From NCBI RefSeq assembly GCF_000701705.1, contig NZ_JNJP01000136.1:1-6580 (forward strand): a stretch of 6,580 bases of DNA. The letters are read 5' to 3'. Positions 5,037-6,580 of this stretch are shown here, piece by piece (the first letter of the stretch is position 1; every line of letters begins with the position of its first letter). The notes below the pieces were generated by a model that saw only the letters and a program-made list of their open reading frames with translations, was not told the origin of the DNA and did not search any database. Both the position numbers and the translations under genes were made by a program. Source of the DNA: Bilophila wadsworthia ATCC 49260. Its GTDB lineage: Bacteria > Desulfobacterota > Desulfovibrionia > Desulfovibrionales > Desulfovibrionaceae.

Positions 5037-6360
5037 ACAATTTTATTTCAGCCATTCCGCGTCGTTTTATCTCCCACCTCTTCTCTCGATAGGCCGTTGC
5101 AACCCCGTCATATTTTCCTATCTTCTTCATCGCTCTAGTGTCCCCGGACGGCATGGAAAGCGGCATGATGACGCACCACTCCGGATCGGGGTCAGGGAAT
5201 ACATACAAGGCGTTGTTGTGGGAAACGTCCCAATAGACCGCCTCGGGATCGGCAAAATTTTTCGCCAGTGCCTTGTATTGCTCCAATGACAAGGCTTTTC
5301 CCACTTCTTGATGTATCCCCCTGTCTACATGGACGGCTTTCTTGTCCGTCATGACGGCGATGCGGGCCGGGTCCAGCCCGGCGGCCTTGGCGGCGGCCAC
5401 CACTTCCGGCTGCACAAGCCCCACCACCACGGCGTCGCCCGTCTTCCATTTTGAGGCCAGCTTTTCCTCTATCCACAAGCCGAAAGCCGCGTGCCGGGCC
5501 GGGGCGTTGTTGATAGCCTGCACAACTTCGGCATAGAGCGCATCGCTTTTGATAAGCTCCAGCTTTTGCGCCAGCTCGCAGTCAAGTTGATAGGTCGTAT
5601 AGCCCGCGCTGTACGAAAAGCCCGTGTCCGTCCAATGTGTGAGGCCACCCGGTCTTTCCTGCCAGCCCCATACCTCCCGGATAACCTGCTGGTTTTCCGG
5701 GGCGCGGGGGTTGACGACAACCTCCCGGCTTATCATGCGGCCTTCGCCGCTCTCCGGGGTCAACCCTTCCCGTTCAAGCTGCACGTCCGAAAGCGCCCGC
5801 ACCCGACAGCGGCAATAAAAGCCGTTGGGGGGATAGTGCGTTTTCCAGAACGGATCGTCATAGCGGAAGACCTTGCGGTGGAGCGCCCGGTGGTGTGGGC
5901 GGGTGCGGCTGTCGAGTACCGCGACATACATCCACCACGGCCTTTCCTCCGCGTTGGCGAGCATGGCCCGGTAACGCCCGTACATGTAGGCGCTCTGGAC
6001 GTTCTGAAAAAAGATCAGGGACAGGCGCGCCGGAAGATCCAGCCCTCTTTCCGTCACCTCTCCCGTTTTCGGGTTGACGCTCTGTCGCTTCCCGGTCCAG
6101 CCCTTCGCCCGCAGGATCGGGGCCAGATCGTCAATAAACATCTTTCCCGTCCTGCCGTTTTTGACGGCGTCAACCAACCCTTTTTTGACGTCTTCCAGAA
6201 GATCAAACCGGGTCATGCCGGATACGGTGACGGCCTTGGCCTGCGCCTCCTGCCAAATGTCGTACCAATGCCGCGTAGGTGTAATGCCCTTGCTTTCAAG
6301 GTAGGCCACGGCGTCACGCGGCGGGAGCCCTAGCGCGTAGACGAGATCAGGCGTTTGCAT
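5017..6360 (-). CDS. F: Mu F-like head morphogenesis protein with C-terminal nuclease/toxin-like domain
   Basis: A 447-residue minor head protein of the MuF (Mu gp30, PF04233) family, which binds near the portal. The MuF core spans about residues 25-195, with LDSRTRPHHRALHRKVF (149-165) and the terminal signature HYPPNGFYCRCRVRALSD (175-192). After a linker (about 195-300) comes a separate domain (about 307-435): VVVGLVQPEVVAAA, IAVMTDKKAVHVDRGIH with H344 and H350, DPEAVYWDVSHNNALYVFPD (371-390) and WCVIMPLSM. This order resembles the PBECR (phage Barnase-EndoU-ColicinE5/D-RelE-like nuclease) domains fused to MuF proteins, which are delivered or tethered toxins. The nuclease call is by recognition, not proof. 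The ATG at 6360 is chosen because its product starts like MuF homologues, overlaps the portal gene by 14 bases and follows AGAGG. The longer frame to 6516 overlaps the portal gene. No immunity gene lies between it and the next gene. Confidence 0.88.
   Translation of the reverse strand: MQTPDLVYALGLPPRDAVAYLESKGITPTRHWYDIWQEAQAKAVTVSGMTRFDLLEDVKKGLVDAVKNGRTGKMFIDDLAPILRAKGWTGKRQSVNPKTGEVTERGLDLPARLSLIFFQNVQSAYMYGRYRAMLANAEERPWWMYVAVLDSRTRPHHRALHRKVFRYDDPFWKTHYPPNGFYCRCRVRALSDVQLEREGLTPESGEGRMISREVVVNPRAPENQQVIREVWGWQERPGGLTHWTDTGFSYSAGYTTYQLDCELAQKLELIKSDALYAEVVQAINNAPARHAAFGLWIEEKLASKWKTGDAVVVGLVQPEVVAAAKAAGLDPARIAVMTDKKAVHVDRGIHQEVGKALSLEQYKALAKNFADPEAVYWDVSHNNALYVFPDPDPEWCVIMPLSMPSGDTRAMKKIGKYDGVATAYREKRWEIKRRGMAEIKLSRKDRN
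5025..5048 (+). terminator. Terminator-like hairpin ending the plus-strand RNA
   Basis: TGTCC (5025-5029) pairs with GGACA (5035-5039) across the loop TTGCG, followed by AATTTTATTT (5039-5048). The stem is short (5 bp) and competes with the acceptor and T stems of the tRNA-like fold, which could make termination depend on folding. It lies over the last codons of the MuF gene. Confidence 0.35.
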
Positions 6361-6580
6361 CGGCCTCTTCCCGCGCGCTGGCTTCGCCGATGATGGTTGC
6401 GAGCATGATCGCCCGCGCCATAAGCTCTTGCAGCTTCGCCGTGTCCATCTTCGGATACAGATCGCCAAGGCGCACCAAAAGCTCGGCGGGCTCCACACCC
6501 TCCCGGATTTCGTCAAAAAGGGGTGCGAGCAGTTCGGCGCACGCCGCCGACAGCTCCGCGTCGGGAGCCATGTCGTCGAT
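6347..6580 (-). CDS. Portal protein, Mu gp29-like (DUF935), C-terminal end only
   Basis: The frame is open from the window edge to a TGA at 6349-6347, giving the last 77 residues of a protein. The helical, acidic sequence around LLVRLGDLYPKMDTAKLQEL and the following ARAIMLATIIGEA matches the C-terminal pattern of Mu gp29-type portal proteins (DUF935), in which a Leu-Tyr-Pro segment is followed by a helix ending near Gly-Glu/Arg-Ala. The portal forms the ring at the head vertex through which DNA enters and leaves. Position directly upstream of the MuF gene, with a 14-base overlap, is the standard order. An ATG at 6571 exists but is not likely the start; the frame continues upstream beyond the window. 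Confidence 0.82.
   Translation of the reverse strand: MDDMAPDAELSAACAELLAPLFDEIREGVEPAELLVRLGDLYPKMDTAKLQELMARAIMLATIIGEASAREEADANA

Noticed and set aside
6361..6516. Longer start for the MuF-like protein at 6516
   Set aside because: The extra 52 residues (rich in Arg, Ser, Cys, Trp) are a shadow of the portal reading frame; ATG 6360 gives the usual MuF N-terminus and a 14-base gene overlap.

Overview
The window is part of the late (virion structure) region of a Mu-like transposable prophage or phage. All protein genes lie on the minus strand, so the genetic order runs from position 6580 down to 1. The DNA is GC-rich with mostly clear Shine-Dalgarno sites, which suggests a Gram-negative proteobacterial host. 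A Desulfovibrionaceae-type host is a guess from general resemblance and cannot be established here.

Layout in transcription order: the C-terminal end of a Mu gp29-type portal protein (6580-6347); a Mu F/gp30-type head morphogenesis protein (6360-5017) with an extra C-terminal domain resembling the MuF-associated phage nuclease toxins; a Mu G/gp31-type virion morphogenesis protein (4916-4353); a terminator-like hairpin and a 208-base regulatory gap; a Mu I-type maturation protease (4144-3077) with an in-frame internal start for a Z-type scaffold (3634-3077); a Mu T-type major head subunit (3077-2133); a Mu gp36-like DUF1320 protein (2133-1735); a Mu gp37-like DUF1834 protein (1735-1268); a DUF4128 tail-terminator-like protein (1281-886); and a tail tube protein cut by the window edge (873-1). 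Portal, F, G, I/Z and T build and mature the capsid. gp36, gp37 and the DUF4128 protein fit the head-tail connection and tail-end positions. The tube protein begins the tail module. A DUF4128 protein followed directly by a tube protein, instead of Mu's sheath and tube pair, points to a Mu-type head joined to a siphovirus-type tail, as in B3/D3112-like phages.

Most genes are tightly packed. Stop and start codons overlap as TGATG or TAATG at three junctions, and 14-base overlaps occur at two others. The only loose spots are 4917-5016 and 4145-4352. The first holds the most unusual object in the window: on the plus strand, opposite to every gene, a sigma70-like promoter (4916-4944), a tRNA-like fold (4954-5036) with a textbook T-arm and D-loop but no normal anticodon arm, and a terminator-like hairpin with a T-rich tail (5025-5048). 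Together they look like a small RNA unit antisense to the 3' end of the MuF/toxin gene. The second gap carries a terminator, an 11-base-period direct repeat, a G-quadruplex motif and a promoter that would start transcription at or next to the protease start codon, which has no Shine-Dalgarno site.
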